NCBI GenBank assembly: GCA_034440495.1
Contig: JAWXCE010000073.1
Span: 9,009-73,008, forward strand
Direction: 5' to 3'
Origin: JAWXCE01 sp034440495
GTDB taxonomy: Bacteria; Pseudomonadota; Alphaproteobacteria; Rhizobiales; Rhodomicrobiaceae
DNA: 64,000 bases
Numbering within the stretch: position 1 is the stretch's first letter; every line of letters begins with the position of its first letter. Below the pieces are notes generated by a model that was not told where the DNA came from, did no database searches, and worked only from the letters and a program-made list of their open reading frames with translations. Of this stretch, positions 17,220 through 25,734 are shown in pieces. The position numbers and the translations under genes were made by a program.

Positions 17220-18209
17220 ATGCCAGCCGAAAAACCCCTCGTTATCGTCACCCGCAAACTGCCTGATATTGTCGAGGCGCGCATGCGCGAGCTGTTCGAC
17301 GCACGCCTTAACCTTGAAGACAGGCCGATGACGAAAGACGATCTTATCAAAGCGGTGCAGAGCGCCACGGTGCTGGTGCCGACGGTTACAGACCGAATCG
17401 ACCGCTCGGTCATCAGCATGGCCGGGCCGCAATTAAAGCTCATAGCGCAATTTGGGACGGGTGTGGACAATATCGACATAGAAACGGCGCGTAGTCGCGG
17501 TGTTATCGTGACAAACACGCCGGGCGTTCTCACCGAGGACACCGCCGACATGACTATGGCGCTCATTCTCGCCGTGCCGCGCCGGGTAATGGAGGGCGCG
17601 GAATATCTGCGCGCGGGCAAGGAATGGGCGGGCTGGGCGCCGACATGGATGCTCGGCCATCGGATTCACGGCAAAAAGCTCGGCATCATTGGCATGGGCC
17701 GCATCGGCGCGGCGGTGGCGAAGCGCGCACAAGCGTTCGGCCTGTCGATCCACTATCACAACCGCCGCCATGTAGCGCCAGCGCTGGAGGCCGAACTCGG
17801 CGCGACCTATTGGGAGAGCCTCGACCAGATGCTGGCGAACATGGACATAGTGTCCGTAAACTGCCCGCACACGCCCGCAACATTTCACCTGCTCTCCGCG
17901 CGGCGCCTCAAATTGCTAAAGCCGCACGCCTATATCGTCAATACGGCGCGAGGTGAGGTGATTGACGAGAATGCGCTCGCCCGCATGATCGAGAACAAGG
18001 AGATCGCGGGGGCCGGTCTGGACGTGTTTGAGAACGAGCCGGCAATCAACCCGAAACTGTTGAAATCCTCCAGCGTGGTGGTGCTGCCGCACATGGGTTC
18101 CGCCACCATGGAGGGCCGTATCGACATGGGCGAGAAGGTGATTATCAACATCCGCACGTTCATGGACGGCCACAACCCGCCCGACCGCGTCCACCCGGCA
18201 ATGCTTTAG
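17220..18209 (+). CDS. D-2-hydroxyacid dehydrogenase (glyoxylate/hydroxypyruvate reductase-like)
   Basis: A 329-residue NAD(P)-dependent enzyme expected to reduce 2-oxoacids such as glyoxylate or hydroxypyruvate. The nucleotide-binding loop is GKKLGIIGMGRIGAAVAKRA. Catalytic residues are the Arg in NTARGEVIDENAL, the Glu in DVFENEP and the His in LPHMGSATMEGR. GTGVDNIDIETARSRG also fits the family. The ATG at 17220 has GAGG about eight bases upstream; an extension of 84 codons would overlap the divergent SH3 gene and is rejected. Exact substrate is uncertain within the family. Confidence 0.85.
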   Translation: MPAEKPLVIVTRKLPDIVEARMRELFDARLNLEDRPMTKDDLIKAVQSATVLVPTVTDRIDRSVISMAGPQLKLIAQFGTGVDNIDIETARSRGVIVTNTPGVLTEDTADMTMALILAVPRRVMEGAEYLRAGKEWAGWAPTWMLGHRIHGKKLGIIGMGRIGAAVAKRAQAFGLSIHYHNRRHVAPALEAELGATYWESLDQMLANMDIVSVNCPHTPATFHLLSARRLKLLKPHAYIVNTARGEVIDENALARMIENKEIAGAGLDVFENEPAINPKLLKSSSVVVLPHMGSATMEGRIDMGEKVIINIRTFMDGHNPPDRVHPAML

Positions 18210-18213
18210 CGCA

Positions 18214-19173
18214 TTACCGCGGTTCGGCAGACGACAGGGTGCTGAGGCGCTTTGTGGCGTCTTGGCTGCCGAGTTCGGACGCTTTCTGATACCATACGCG
18301 TGCCTGCGGCAAATCGGGTTGTAGACCCGCCGTGCGCATAGAGCCGAGAAACTCGGGGTCATATGTTCTAGCCATCCTGAGCGCCCCCATGGCAACGCCC
18401 TTTTTCGCCAAGCGGGTAAAGAATAGCCGGGCGGCGGCCACGTCGCCGGTGTCGAGAAGTTGATCGCCGCGCTGCAGGAAGGCAGTGTCCTCAGAACTCA
18501 TCTCGGCGGGCAAACGGGGGAGAGGCGGTTTTTCGTCGAGTTCTGTAAAAGCCGTCGGCGGCGAGGCCGTTTCCGCCTTTGCAACCCTGTCAGTCAAATC
18601 GTCTGGCTTCACCAGAATGATAATCGTTTGCCTGTCAGGCGGGGCGTCCTTGCCGCGCACCAGCACGACGTCCAACTCCAACACGCCCTCCCATCCATTT
18701 GGGGGGATAAGACTGAGGCCGCTGACTTCACGCAGAGACACCGCCCATGCGTCCTTTGTTTTGACACCAGCGGAAATCCTGAAATCAGCCGGAAGCCCCA
18801 TAAACATGACAAACGCCACATCAGGATTCAGCCCAGAAGCCAGCGTTACTTTTAGTGGAATTTTTTCGCCTGGCCTAGCCACCGCGTTGCCGACGGAAAA
18901 AGTCTTGCCAAGTTGCGCAAAACGTTGCGGCTGCGTTTCTGAATGCGCATCACGCCTCGAATGCGTCAGCGCACTCGGTTCATCACCAATGCCTATTGGA
19001 GTCGCCAAAAGAGATGACGTTAGTAACGCGGGCGCCCCCGCCATAATCCCACCTATCACGATACAATGAGCCAGCCTATGAAACTTGACCCGTTTTAGAA
19101 TTTGGCCTGACGTCGCAGACGAAGCTAGCTGTTTTTGCAACATCGGTTTGAGTTCCCGGAATTTAGAGATCAT
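18214..19173 (-). CDS. Exported protein with C-terminal Sel1/TPR-like repeats
   Basis: A 319-residue protein of unknown function. A hydrophobic segment (HCIVIGGIMAGAPALLTSSL) near residue 40 suggests export or an N-terminal anchor. The middle (about 90-185) looks like a beta-sandwich, with LKVTLASGLNPDVAFVMFMG and GWEGVLELDVVLVRG. The C-terminal third contains Sel1-like helical repeats (AARLFFTRLAKKGVAMGALR, QARVWYQKASELGSQDATKR). It lies 28 bases downstream of the TAXI-type binding protein and is probably cotranscribed, so the two may form one periplasmic unit. Confidence 0.7.
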   Translation of the reverse strand: MISKFRELKPMLQKQLASSATSGQILKRVKFHRLAHCIVIGGIMAGAPALLTSSLLATPIGIGDEPSALTHSRRDAHSETQPQRFAQLGKTFSVGNAVARPGEKIPLKVTLASGLNPDVAFVMFMGLPADFRISAGVKTKDAWAVSLREVSGLSLIPPNGWEGVLELDVVLVRGKDAPPDRQTIIILVKPDDLTDRVAKAETASPPTAFTELDEKPPLPRLPAEMSSEDTAFLQRGDQLLDTGDVAAARLFFTRLAKKGVAMGALRMARTYDPEFLGSMRTAGLQPDLPQARVWYQKASELGSQDATKRLSTLSSAEPR

Positions 19174-19200
19174 GGAGCGCTCGCCTTTTCACCGTAGCAA

Positions 19201-20427
19201 TTAGCGCGCCGCTTTCTTCACATTCTGGGCGTCGAGAAATTGCTTGAACTGAACAAACAGCTTTTCCTTGTCCGTGGCTGTCAAAGCCTTGTTGCCGGAG
19301 GCCGCATTGTAGTTTTCCAGAAATTTCTGAAACGCGGTTTTAATTTCGGTCTCCTCAGGCGTCGCAGCGGCAACCGCAACCTGGCGCCCTTCCAGCCATT
19401 CGCGGGCGGGCTTGAAGCGTGTCCATCCGGACACATCCGCGGCGAGGTTAATTTCCTTCCACTTCTGGTGACGCGATTTGTCCTTGAAGCTTTCGATCTT
19501 GCCGAAAAACTCTTGCACGAACTTGGCTAGGCGAAGGTAACGTTCGCTGCCCTCCTGCCAGTTGTAGACCGCCAGAAGCGCGCGGTTGGCTACGGTTGGT
19601 ACGGTTTGCCCGGCTGGAATGAGGTTTGGATATATCTCGTTCGTCAGCTCGGCTGGCAGGTATTCTTCCATGAGCTCTTTCGTCTCAAACCCGGCAAGGC
19701 TCTCCTCGTCGATGGGCACGATATGCAAGCCGTCATCCTTTTTAACCTTGGCAATCGCTGACTGAGGTGCGCCGGTCAGCACGATCATGGCGTCCAGATC
19801 GCCGGACATAAGCCGGGAGATCGCTTCATCGTTGTCGTAATGCGAACGAACGGTATCAAGTTTCAGCAAATTGAAGATGTTGTCTGCAGTAACCTGCGTT
19901 TGACTATCCTTCAGGTTGAAATTGACTTTCTTTCCGCGAAGGTCTGCAATTGATTTCACGCTTTTACGCGCCAGAACATGAAACTCGGCATTGTAAAGCT
20001 TGGTGATAAAATGAACGCGCTGCTCCAGATTTGCGTAAAGCACAGGATTTTTCTTTTTGAGAAGCTTCAAATTGTCCTGATCGACCGTAGCCATGTCAAC
20101 GCCGCGCAGAAACAACAAGTCGTTCACATTCTGAAAGCCTCCGACGCCAAGGATTGGCAGCACACGCATACCGCCCGGGCGCAGATCGTTGACGACGTTC
20201 CGGATGTCTTCAGCAAAGCGCGCGCAGGTGCAGGTCAATCCTGAAACTACAATCGAAACAGCGATGTCGTTCGCTTCGCGCTTCTGATCCTGATACCTGG
20301 AAAATCCTGTCGCTTGCTGGGCCTGCACAGCCACCGGCATGAAGGCGCAACTAAAAGCGAAAAAAAAATTTAACCTACGGAATAAACGCATCACTACGCC
20401 CCTCTTAACAAATTCTACGCCTAGCAT
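19201..20427 (-). CDS. TAXI-family TRAP-type solute-binding protein without a permease
   Basis: A 408-residue exported binding protein of the TAXI group, whose members usually deliver substrates to TRAP permeases. Start 20427 is chosen for the strong AAGGAG site six bases before it; GTG/ATG codons near 20391 also have a site. A signal peptide (LNFFFAFSCAFMPVAVQA) precedes QQATGF. Core segments are GMRVLPILGVGGFQNVNDLL, RGVDMATVDQDNL and IADLRGKKVNFN. An unusual CTC pair occurs in SGLTCTCARFAEDI. No TRAP membrane subunits are within the window, and the C-terminal 60 residues are charged helix. The ligand is unknown. Confidence 0.8.
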   Translation of the reverse strand: MLGVEFVKRGVVMRLFRRLNFFFAFSCAFMPVAVQAQQATGFSRYQDQKREANDIAVSIVVSGLTCTCARFAEDIRNVVNDLRPGGMRVLPILGVGGFQNVNDLLFLRGVDMATVDQDNLKLLKKKNPVLYANLEQRVHFITKLYNAEFHVLARKSVKSIADLRGKKVNFNLKDSQTQVTADNIFNLLKLDTVRSHYDNDEAISRLMSGDLDAMIVLTGAPQSAIAKVKKDDGLHIVPIDEESLAGFETKELMEEYLPAELTNEIYPNLIPAGQTVPTVANRALLAVYNWQEGSERYLRLAKFVQEFFGKIESFKDKSRHQKWKEINLAADVSGWTRFKPAREWLEGRQVAVAAATPEETEIKTAFQKFLENYNAASGNKALTATDKEKLFVQFKQFLDAQNVKKAAR

Positions 20428-20800
20428 AAACACTCCTTTATGTGGCAAAAAAGCGGAAATCCGGCTTGGAGAGCGCTTTTTTCTTGTAAGGTTAATTTAG
20501 GCAGAGTCCTGTATGCGAAAAGCCTTTATCGGAATGCATTTCCCTCTTGATGTGCATTTGACTATAGCGCAACTAAATGCACTTATGCTTATGTGTTCAT
20601 TTAGTTAGTTTATTTAAACATACAGCTCTAACCAAATGTCTAGGGGTCACGCCTTATCTCGACCACTTTTTTATGGCGATAAACCATTATAGCTACTGGT
20701 TTTTTCGCTGCATCACTTGGGTTACGAAAGCTTTTGGGCAGTGACGCGAGGGTTTGCAATCCAGGCGGCGTGGGGCCGCATTATTCAGGAGGAGATGATA
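20428..20800. promoter_or_regulatory. Divergent control region between the TAXI gene and sorA, with an operator-like inverted repeat
   Basis: About 370 A+T-rich bases with no gene. An inverted repeat AACTAAATG (20571-20579) ... CATTTAGTT (20598-20606), with partial CAC/GTG extension, is centred about 210 bases before sorA. A further half-site-like TGTGCATTTG lies at about 20551-20560. This looks like a binding site for a regulator of one or both divergent transcripts, but no regulator is encoded next to it. Confidence 0.45.
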
Positions 20801-22024
20801 ATGACCGAAGCGATCAAGTTAAGCCGTCGTCATGTTATGGTGGGCGGAGCGAGCATGGTGGCCGCTGCGGCCTTGATGAATCCAACCGTTTTGGCCGCAC
20901 AAGACGTGAAGCCTGCTGAACCGAAACCGCTTCCAGACTATGTGAAATGGAAACCTGCAAGCGCGCTGATCGTCCACAGCGAACAGACTATCGAGATGAA
21001 GCGTTCGGAATTCGGCACTAGTATCATCACACCCGAGGAAAAGCTTTACATCCGCAATAACGTCAAAGCCCCTGACGAGTCCTTCGTTGCCGATCGCGAC
21101 GCTTGGAAAGTTGAAATTGTCGGCGTTAAAAACCCTCGCACGCTTACCGTTGGCGAACTGAAAGCCATGGGTCTGACAACCATTGCCACCGTGCTGCAAT
21201 GCTCGGGCAACGGTCGCAGCTACTTTCAGGAACAGGTTAAGGGCACCGACAAAAAAATCAGTGGCACCCCCTGGACTGTGGGCGCGGCTGGCTGCGTAAT
21301 CTGGAGCGGCGTTCCTTTGAAGACGGTCATCGAGGCTCTCGGCGGCGCGGTTGACGGCGCGAAATTCATCACTGGCACTGGCGGCGAAAAAATCCCCGAC
21401 GGCATTAATCCAAAGGATGTCATGGTCGAGCGCTCCGTGCCGATCAAAATCCTCGATAACGTTATCCTTGCCTGGGAAATCAACGGCAAGCCAATCTCGC
21501 TCGCCCATGGCGGTCCGCTCCGCATGGTCGTGCCCGGCTACACTGGCGTCAACAACGTGAAGTATATCAAAACCGTCTCGCTGACTGCAAAAGAGAGCGA
21601 TGCGAAAATTCAGTCTACCGGATACCGTATGCACGCAGTCGGCGAAAAGGGCGCGACAACCCAGCCATCCGTCTGGGAAATGAATGTTAAGTCCTGGGTG
21701 ACCTCGCCTCTGACAGATGCAAAATCTGGACGTGTGCAGATCACGGGTGTGGCGTTCGGTGGGATCAACGCCGTTGAAAGCGTTGACGTATCCGTAGATG
21801 GCGGCAAGACGTGGAAGAAGGCCAAGTTTGTAGGCCCGGATCTCGGCAAATTCGCATGGCGCCAGTTTGTGCTATCCACAGAGCTGAAACCGGGTAGCTA
21901 TAATCTCGTCAGCCGCGCCACCGACAGCAAGGGCAACGTTCAGCCCAAGGACACCGAACTGAACGGCGGCGGCTACAGCCACAATGGTTGGATGGCGCCG
22001 GGGGTGAAGATGACGGTAGCCTAA
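20801..22024 (+). CDS. sorA: Periplasmic sulfite dehydrogenase, molybdenum subunit (SorA-like)
   Basis: A 407-residue Tat-exported molybdoenzyme expected to oxidise sulfite to sulfate and pass electrons to a c-type cytochrome. The Tat signal is KLSRRHVMVGGASMVAAAAL. The cysteine that should bind molybdenum is C134 in TVLQCSGNGRSYF. Other family motifs are GAAGCVIWSGVPLKTV, GGPLRMVVPGYTGVNNVKYI and the dimerisation-domain VDVSVDGGKTWKKA. ATG 20801 has a CAGGAGGAG site seven bases upstream. SoxC is a close alternative, but the adjacent small monohaem cytochrome and the absence of sox genes favour SorA. Confidence 0.85.
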   Translation: MTEAIKLSRRHVMVGGASMVAAAALMNPTVLAAQDVKPAEPKPLPDYVKWKPASALIVHSEQTIEMKRSEFGTSIITPEEKLYIRNNVKAPDESFVADRDAWKVEIVGVKNPRTLTVGELKAMGLTTIATVLQCSGNGRSYFQEQVKGTDKKISGTPWTVGAAGCVIWSGVPLKTVIEALGGAVDGAKFITGTGGEKIPDGINPKDVMVERSVPIKILDNVILAWEINGKPISLAHGGPLRMVVPGYTGVNNVKYIKTVSLTAKESDAKIQSTGYRMHAVGEKGATTQPSVWEMNVKSWVTSPLTDAKSGRVQITGVAFGGINAVESVDVSVDGGKTWKKAKFVGPDLGKFAWRQFVLSTELKPGSYNLVSRATDSKGNVQPKDTELNGGGYSHNGWMAPGVKMTVA

Positions 22025-22033
22025 TTTAATCTT

Positions 22034-22063
22034 AACGATTCCGCGTTTCAACGCGGAATCGTT
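22034..22063 (+). repeat. Hairpin between sorA and sorB
   Basis: AACGATTCCGCG and CGCGGAATCGTT form a perfect 12-bp stem with a TTTCAA loop, starting ten bases after the sorA stop. There is no T run after it, so it may partially attenuate transcription or stabilise the upstream message, giving more SorA than downstream product. Confidence 0.65.
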
Positions 22064-22086
22064 CTCACCAGAGCACTATTTTCAAT

Positions 22087-22425
22087 ATGAAAAAGACCTT
22101 TCGTTTCGCAATTTTGTTTTCGGTCATGCTTTTGGCAGTAGCTGCCTACAATACTGCAGAAGCCAACTCCGCGATGCTGGAGCTTGGTAAAAGGGTTTTT
22201 CTTGAGGTGGCGGAGCCGAAATGCGGCCTCTGCCACTCCTTTGCCGATGCTGGCGCAGTGGGTGAAATCGGGCCTAGTCTCGACGATTTGAAACCGGACG
22301 CCGATCGCGTCAAAGCTGCAGTCGTAAACGGCATCGGTATTATGCCAGCATTCGAGACGCTGACCGAAGCTGAGATTGATGCGCTGGCTTTCTATGTGTC
22401 CGATGCGGCAGGTAAAGCGAAGTAA
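22087..22425 (+). CDS. sorB: Monohaem c-type cytochrome (SorB-like)
   Basis: A 112-residue periplasmic electron carrier. It has a signal peptide (FAILFSVMLLAVAAYNTAEA), one haem-binding CGLCH at 46-50 and a likely axial Met86 in GIMPAFE, followed by the closing helix ALAFYVSDAAG. Size and placement directly after sorA match the SorB subunit that accepts electrons from the sulfite-oxidising centre. A hairpin separates it from sorA, and the next gene starts 15 bases downstream, so it probably belongs to a three-gene operon. Confidence 0.85.
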   Translation: MKKTFRFAILFSVMLLAVAAYNTAEANSAMLELGKRVFLEVAEPKCGLCHSFADAGAVGEIGPSLDDLKPDADRVKAAVVNGIGIMPAFETLTEAEIDALAFYVSDAAGKAK

Positions 22426-22440
22426 ATTTTTGAGGATTTT

Positions 22441-22896
22441 ATGCCGATTGAGCAGCTTTTAGAAAGTCTGATTGATGCAGGAGCGCAGGTAGACAACCTT
22501 TGGTCGATGTATATTGTCGTCAATCTTGGGCTGTTCTGGTTCTTCTTCCTGATGCAACGCCCGCTTATATTCGTCGAGCGTATCGTCGCGTTCGTCGCCT
22601 ACGCGGGTTTCGCCGTCATTAACGGAAACGCGCTCATTGCTTCTTACCGCCTGCTGGAGGCTATCCGCGTCGATCTGGCGGCGAACATCCAGAAAAGCGC
22701 GGAGAATGTGCCCGCGATCTATAGTGCGATCACGGCCGCCAGCTTCGCCTCCCGCCAAGATTTAATTTTCGCAACCCACGCAGGCGCTATCGTGTTCGTC
22801 GCGCTTATCCTGATTTTCCGCAATAACATGATTGCGTACTACAAGCGGCATTACCCGGAATATCTGATGACGCCGCAGAAAGTCGGGCTGGACTAG
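22441..22896 (+). CDS. Small membrane protein of the sulfite dehydrogenase operon, function unknown
   Basis: I do not recognise a family. The 151-residue product has about three membrane segments: YIVVNLGLFWFFFLMQ (about 24-39), IVAFVAYAGFAVINGNALIA (about 47-66) and HAGAIVFVALILIFRNN (about 118-136), with a basic C-terminus. No haem or metal motifs are evident. Its tight linkage to sorAB suggests a membrane role connected with electron transfer or assembly, but this is inference. It converges on pheT with an overlapping hairpin. Confidence 0.7.
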   Translation: MPIEQLLESLIDAGAQVDNLWSMYIVVNLGLFWFFFLMQRPLIFVERIVAFVAYAGFAVINGNALIASYRLLEAIRVDLAANIQKSAENVPAIYSAITAASFASRQDLIFATHAGAIVFVALILIFRNNMIAYYKRHYPEYLMTPQKVGLD

Positions 22897-22906
22897 ACCC
22901 GACTTT
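22879..22906. terminator. Bidirectional hairpin between the sor operon and pheT
   Basis: AAAGTCGGG and CCCGACTTT pair perfectly around a 10-base loop that contains the stop codon of the membrane protein gene; the far arm touches the pheT stop. Terminal A/T pairs on both sides would serve as short U runs in either direction, fitting two converging genes. Confidence 0.55.
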
Positions 22907-25328
22907 ACGAGCGGATTTCGCCACCCGTAGCCCGTCGCACCTCGCTTATGATTTTAGCCGATACGGCATCAATCTCTTGATCTGTAAGCGTTTTTTCGCG
23001 CGGTTGCAGCGTTACTTCTAGGCCGATGGACTTTTTGCCCGCCCCGAGCGCGCCGCCCTCGAACACGTCGAAAATCCCCGCGTCCACGATAAGCGCCTTG
23101 TCGGCCGAGAGCGCGGCTTTCAGAACGTCGCCAGCCGCCGCCTCGCGATCCAGCAGGAACGCGAAGTCGCGCCGCACGGGCTGCAAATCGAAAGTCTCAA
23201 GCCGGGGCTTGGCCGAGCCTTTCTTTTTCGGCGCGGGCACAGCGTCCATATACGCCTCGAAAACGGCCACCGCGCCACTTAAACCGGACGCCTCCGCCAT
23301 GTCGGGGTGCAATTCGCCGAAGACGGCTAGCGTCGTTTTGGGCCCAAGCTTCAGGCTGCCGGAGCGGCCGGGATGCAACCAGCCCGGCGCATCCCGGTTT
23401 ACCGAAGCTTTCTCCGGATCGAAACCAAACGCGGCAAGTGTCGCAAGCGCATCCGCTTTTGCGTCGAGAAAGCCCGCTGATGTCCCGGCGCCGTCCCAGT
23501 TTCGTCCCATGCCGCCGCTGCGCGCCAGTCCAATGCGAACTCCCGAGGCCGCGTTGAACTGGTCTCCCGGCGCATCGCCCGCAAAAGCCTGACCCGCCTC
23601 GAACAGCGCAATGTCTGAAGCGCCGCGATTGAAGTTGCCCGCCGCCGCCCGCAAGAGGCCGGGGATAAGGCTTGGCCGCATGAATGACATTTCGCGTGAG
23701 ATGGGGTTGGCGAGTTCGGTTTCGAGCGAACCGCCGCCAAAGCCTTCCGCATCTGCGCGCGGAATGAACGACCAGGTGATCGCCTCCACCAGCCCACGCG
23801 ACGCCAGCGCCCGCCGCGCCGCCTTCAGCCGCTTTTGCGCTTCGGTGAAGATCGGTTTCGCAGTGCCCAACGGCGACGGTAGCGGCGTTGTGGGCACGTT
23901 GTCGATGCCATGCAGGCGGATGACCTCTTCCACCAGATCGGCCGGGCCGTGGATATCAGGGCGCCAGCTCGGCGCGGTGATGTGCAGCTTCGGCGCCTCG
24001 CCCTCGATGTCAAACCCAAGCTTCTTAAGGTATCCCGTAATTTCGGCGGGCTTAAGCTTAACACCGGTGAGCTTCTCCACCCGCTTTGGGTCGAACTTAA
24101 TGGCCGTGCGATCCTTCGGCGCCTCGCCTGCCACCTCCAGCTTAGACGGCTCGCCACCGCAAATCTCCAGGATCATCTTCGTGGCGAGCGCAACGCCCAA
24201 CTCCGCCGATTGCGGGTCAACACCGCGCTCGAACCGATAGCGCGCGTCGGAATTCATCCCCGTTTTGCGCCCCGTCATGGCCGTGCGCAGCGGATCGAAA
24301 TACGCCGCCTCGATGAACACATCCGTGGTCGACTGGGTGCAGCCAGAAGCCTCGCCGCCCATCACGCCGCCGAGGCCCAGCACGCCGTTTGCATCGGCGA
24401 TGACGCACATCGCCTCGTCCAGCATATAGGTTTTACCATCCAGCGCCTTGAGCTGCTCGCTCCTGCGACCGAAGCGGGCCGTGATCGGGCCGGAGAGTTT
24501 GGCGACATCGTAAACATGGAGCGGGCGGCATCGGTCGAGCGAAATATAGTTGGTCACGTCCACTAACGCGTTTATCGGGCGCAGGCCAACAGCTTTCAGC
24601 CGCCGTTGCAGCCAGGCGGGTGCCGGCCCGTTACGCACGCCGCGAATGACGCGCCCGGCGAACACCGGGCAGGCGTTTGCCGCGTCGTTCTCGAAATCCA
24701 GCTTGATCTTGATGGGGGATTTAAGTTTGGGGTCGCCCGCATAAGCCGCGTCGTCTTTTTTCAGTTTGCCCAGACCTGCCGCTGCCAGATCGCGGGCGAC
24801 GCCGCGCACGCCGAGCGCATCCGGACGGTTGGGCGTGATGGCGATCTCGATGACGGGATCGTTAAGCCCCATCACGTCGACAAACCGCTCGCCGATATGC
24901 TTGGCCACGCTTTCGGGCAGATCGATGATCCCGTCATGCTCGCTCGACAGCTCCAACTCGCGCTCGGAGCACAGCATGCCCGCCGACTCGACGCTGCGGA
25001 TTTTGGCGGCCCTGAGTGTAAAATCGCTGCCGGGCACATAAACGCCAGGCGCGGCGAACACGCCGATCAGCCCTGCCCGCGCATTCGGCGCGCCGCACAC
25101 GACCTGCGCCATGCCATTGCCCGTATCGACCTTACAGACGCGCAGCTTATCCGCGTTCGGGTGCGGCTCCGCCTCGACCACGCGCGCGATCGTAAACGCG
25201 CCCAGCTTATCGCCCGGGTTGTCGATGCCCTCCACCTCCAGCCCGATGCGAGAGAGCGTTTCGCTGATCTCCTCGAGCGACGCTTTGGTGTCGAGGTGAT
25301 CCTTGAGCCAGTCAAGCGTGAATTTCAT
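22905..25328 (-). CDS. pheT: Phenylalanyl-tRNA synthetase beta chain
   Basis: The beta subunit of the alpha2-beta2 enzyme that charges tRNA-Phe. The 807-residue length is normal. Recognisable parts are the N-terminal MKFTLDWLKDHLDT, the tRNA-binding EMAP-like domain (about 40-150, with VCGAPNARAGLIGVFAAPG), the B3/B4 editing region (around VTNYISLDRCRPLHVYDVAKL), B5 (PSWRPDIHGPADLVEEVIRL) and the C-terminal ferredoxin-fold anticodon domain. ATG 25328 is the family start. pheS is usually directly upstream; here a different small gene precedes it, so the pair is split. Confidence 0.96.
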   Translation of the reverse strand: MKFTLDWLKDHLDTKASLEEISETLSRIGLEVEGIDNPGDKLGAFTIARVVEAEPHPNADKLRVCKVDTGNGMAQVVCGAPNARAGLIGVFAAPGVYVPGSDFTLRAAKIRSVESAGMLCSERELELSSEHDGIIDLPESVAKHIGERFVDVMGLNDPVIEIAITPNRPDALGVRGVARDLAAAGLGKLKKDDAAYAGDPKLKSPIKIKLDFENDAANACPVFAGRVIRGVRNGPAPAWLQRRLKAVGLRPINALVDVTNYISLDRCRPLHVYDVAKLSGPITARFGRRSEQLKALDGKTYMLDEAMCVIADANGVLGLGGVMGGEASGCTQSTTDVFIEAAYFDPLRTAMTGRKTGMNSDARYRFERGVDPQSAELGVALATKMILEICGGEPSKLEVAGEAPKDRTAIKFDPKRVEKLTGVKLKPAEITGYLKKLGFDIEGEAPKLHITAPSWRPDIHGPADLVEEVIRLHGIDNVPTTPLPSPLGTAKPIFTEAQKRLKAARRALASRGLVEAITWSFIPRADAEGFGGGSLETELANPISREMSFMRPSLIPGLLRAAAGNFNRGASDIALFEAGQAFAGDAPGDQFNAASGVRIGLARSGGMGRNWDGAGTSAGFLDAKADALATLAAFGFDPEKASVNRDAPGWLHPGRSGSLKLGPKTTLAVFGELHPDMAEASGLSGAVAVFEAYMDAVPAPKKKGSAKPRLETFDLQPVRRDFAFLLDREAAAGDVLKAALSADKALIVDAGIFDVFEGGALGAGKKSIGLEVTLQPREKTLTDQEIDAVSAKIISEVRRATGGEIRS

Positions 25329-25401
25329 GAAACGTAACCATGGAAAATGAGATTTAAGCTCGTCAGATCGCCTTGACCGGGTGGCCTTGTCAATCAAAAG
25401 C

Positions 25402-25734
25402 CTAAGTGGATATGAGGGCAGGTGAGGCGGTGATGAAGCTTACGAAGCCGTAGTGGGCGCGGGCGGTATCGCAGGCGTGGTCGCCGGGCTGGCAGTCGCG
25501 GCACACGATGGGGCGCACAGCGTAAACCGCGCATGCCGTTCGTTCGCCGATTGCCCCGGTGAGGGCAGAGCAACGTTCGCCGTCGCAGCGCATGCGGCCC
25601 TGTCTGTCATCCACAAATTTGGATGGGATGAGCGCCAGTTCGGCGTCATCCTCAAGCGTGAAGCGCGGCCATTCGTGCGAGTAGGCGCAGCATGCGCCGC
25701 AGCTCTGACAATCGAAACCGCTGGGCGCGGTCAC
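25402..25734 (-). CDS. YkgJ-family cysteine cluster protein
   Basis: A 110-residue protein with the YkgJ-type cysteine pattern: CQSCGACCAYS near the N-terminus, then RCDGERCSAL, CAVYAVRPIVCRDCQPGDHAC. Such proteins probably bind a zinc or iron-sulfur centre; their role is not established. The start is GTG 25734, overlapping the TGA of the gene before it (GTGA), which points to coupled translation. It ends about 70 bases before the pheT start. Confidence 0.8.
   Translation of the reverse strand: MTAPSGFDCQSCGACCAYSHEWPRFTLEDDAELALIPSKFVDDRQGRMRCDGERCSALTGAIGERTACAVYAVRPIVCRDCQPGDHACDTARAHYGFVSFITASPALIST

Noticed and set aside
24606..25337. Plus-strand frame of 243 codons
   Set aside because: It is antisense to pheT, whose domains are all recognisable; GC-rich codon bias explains the long mirror frame.
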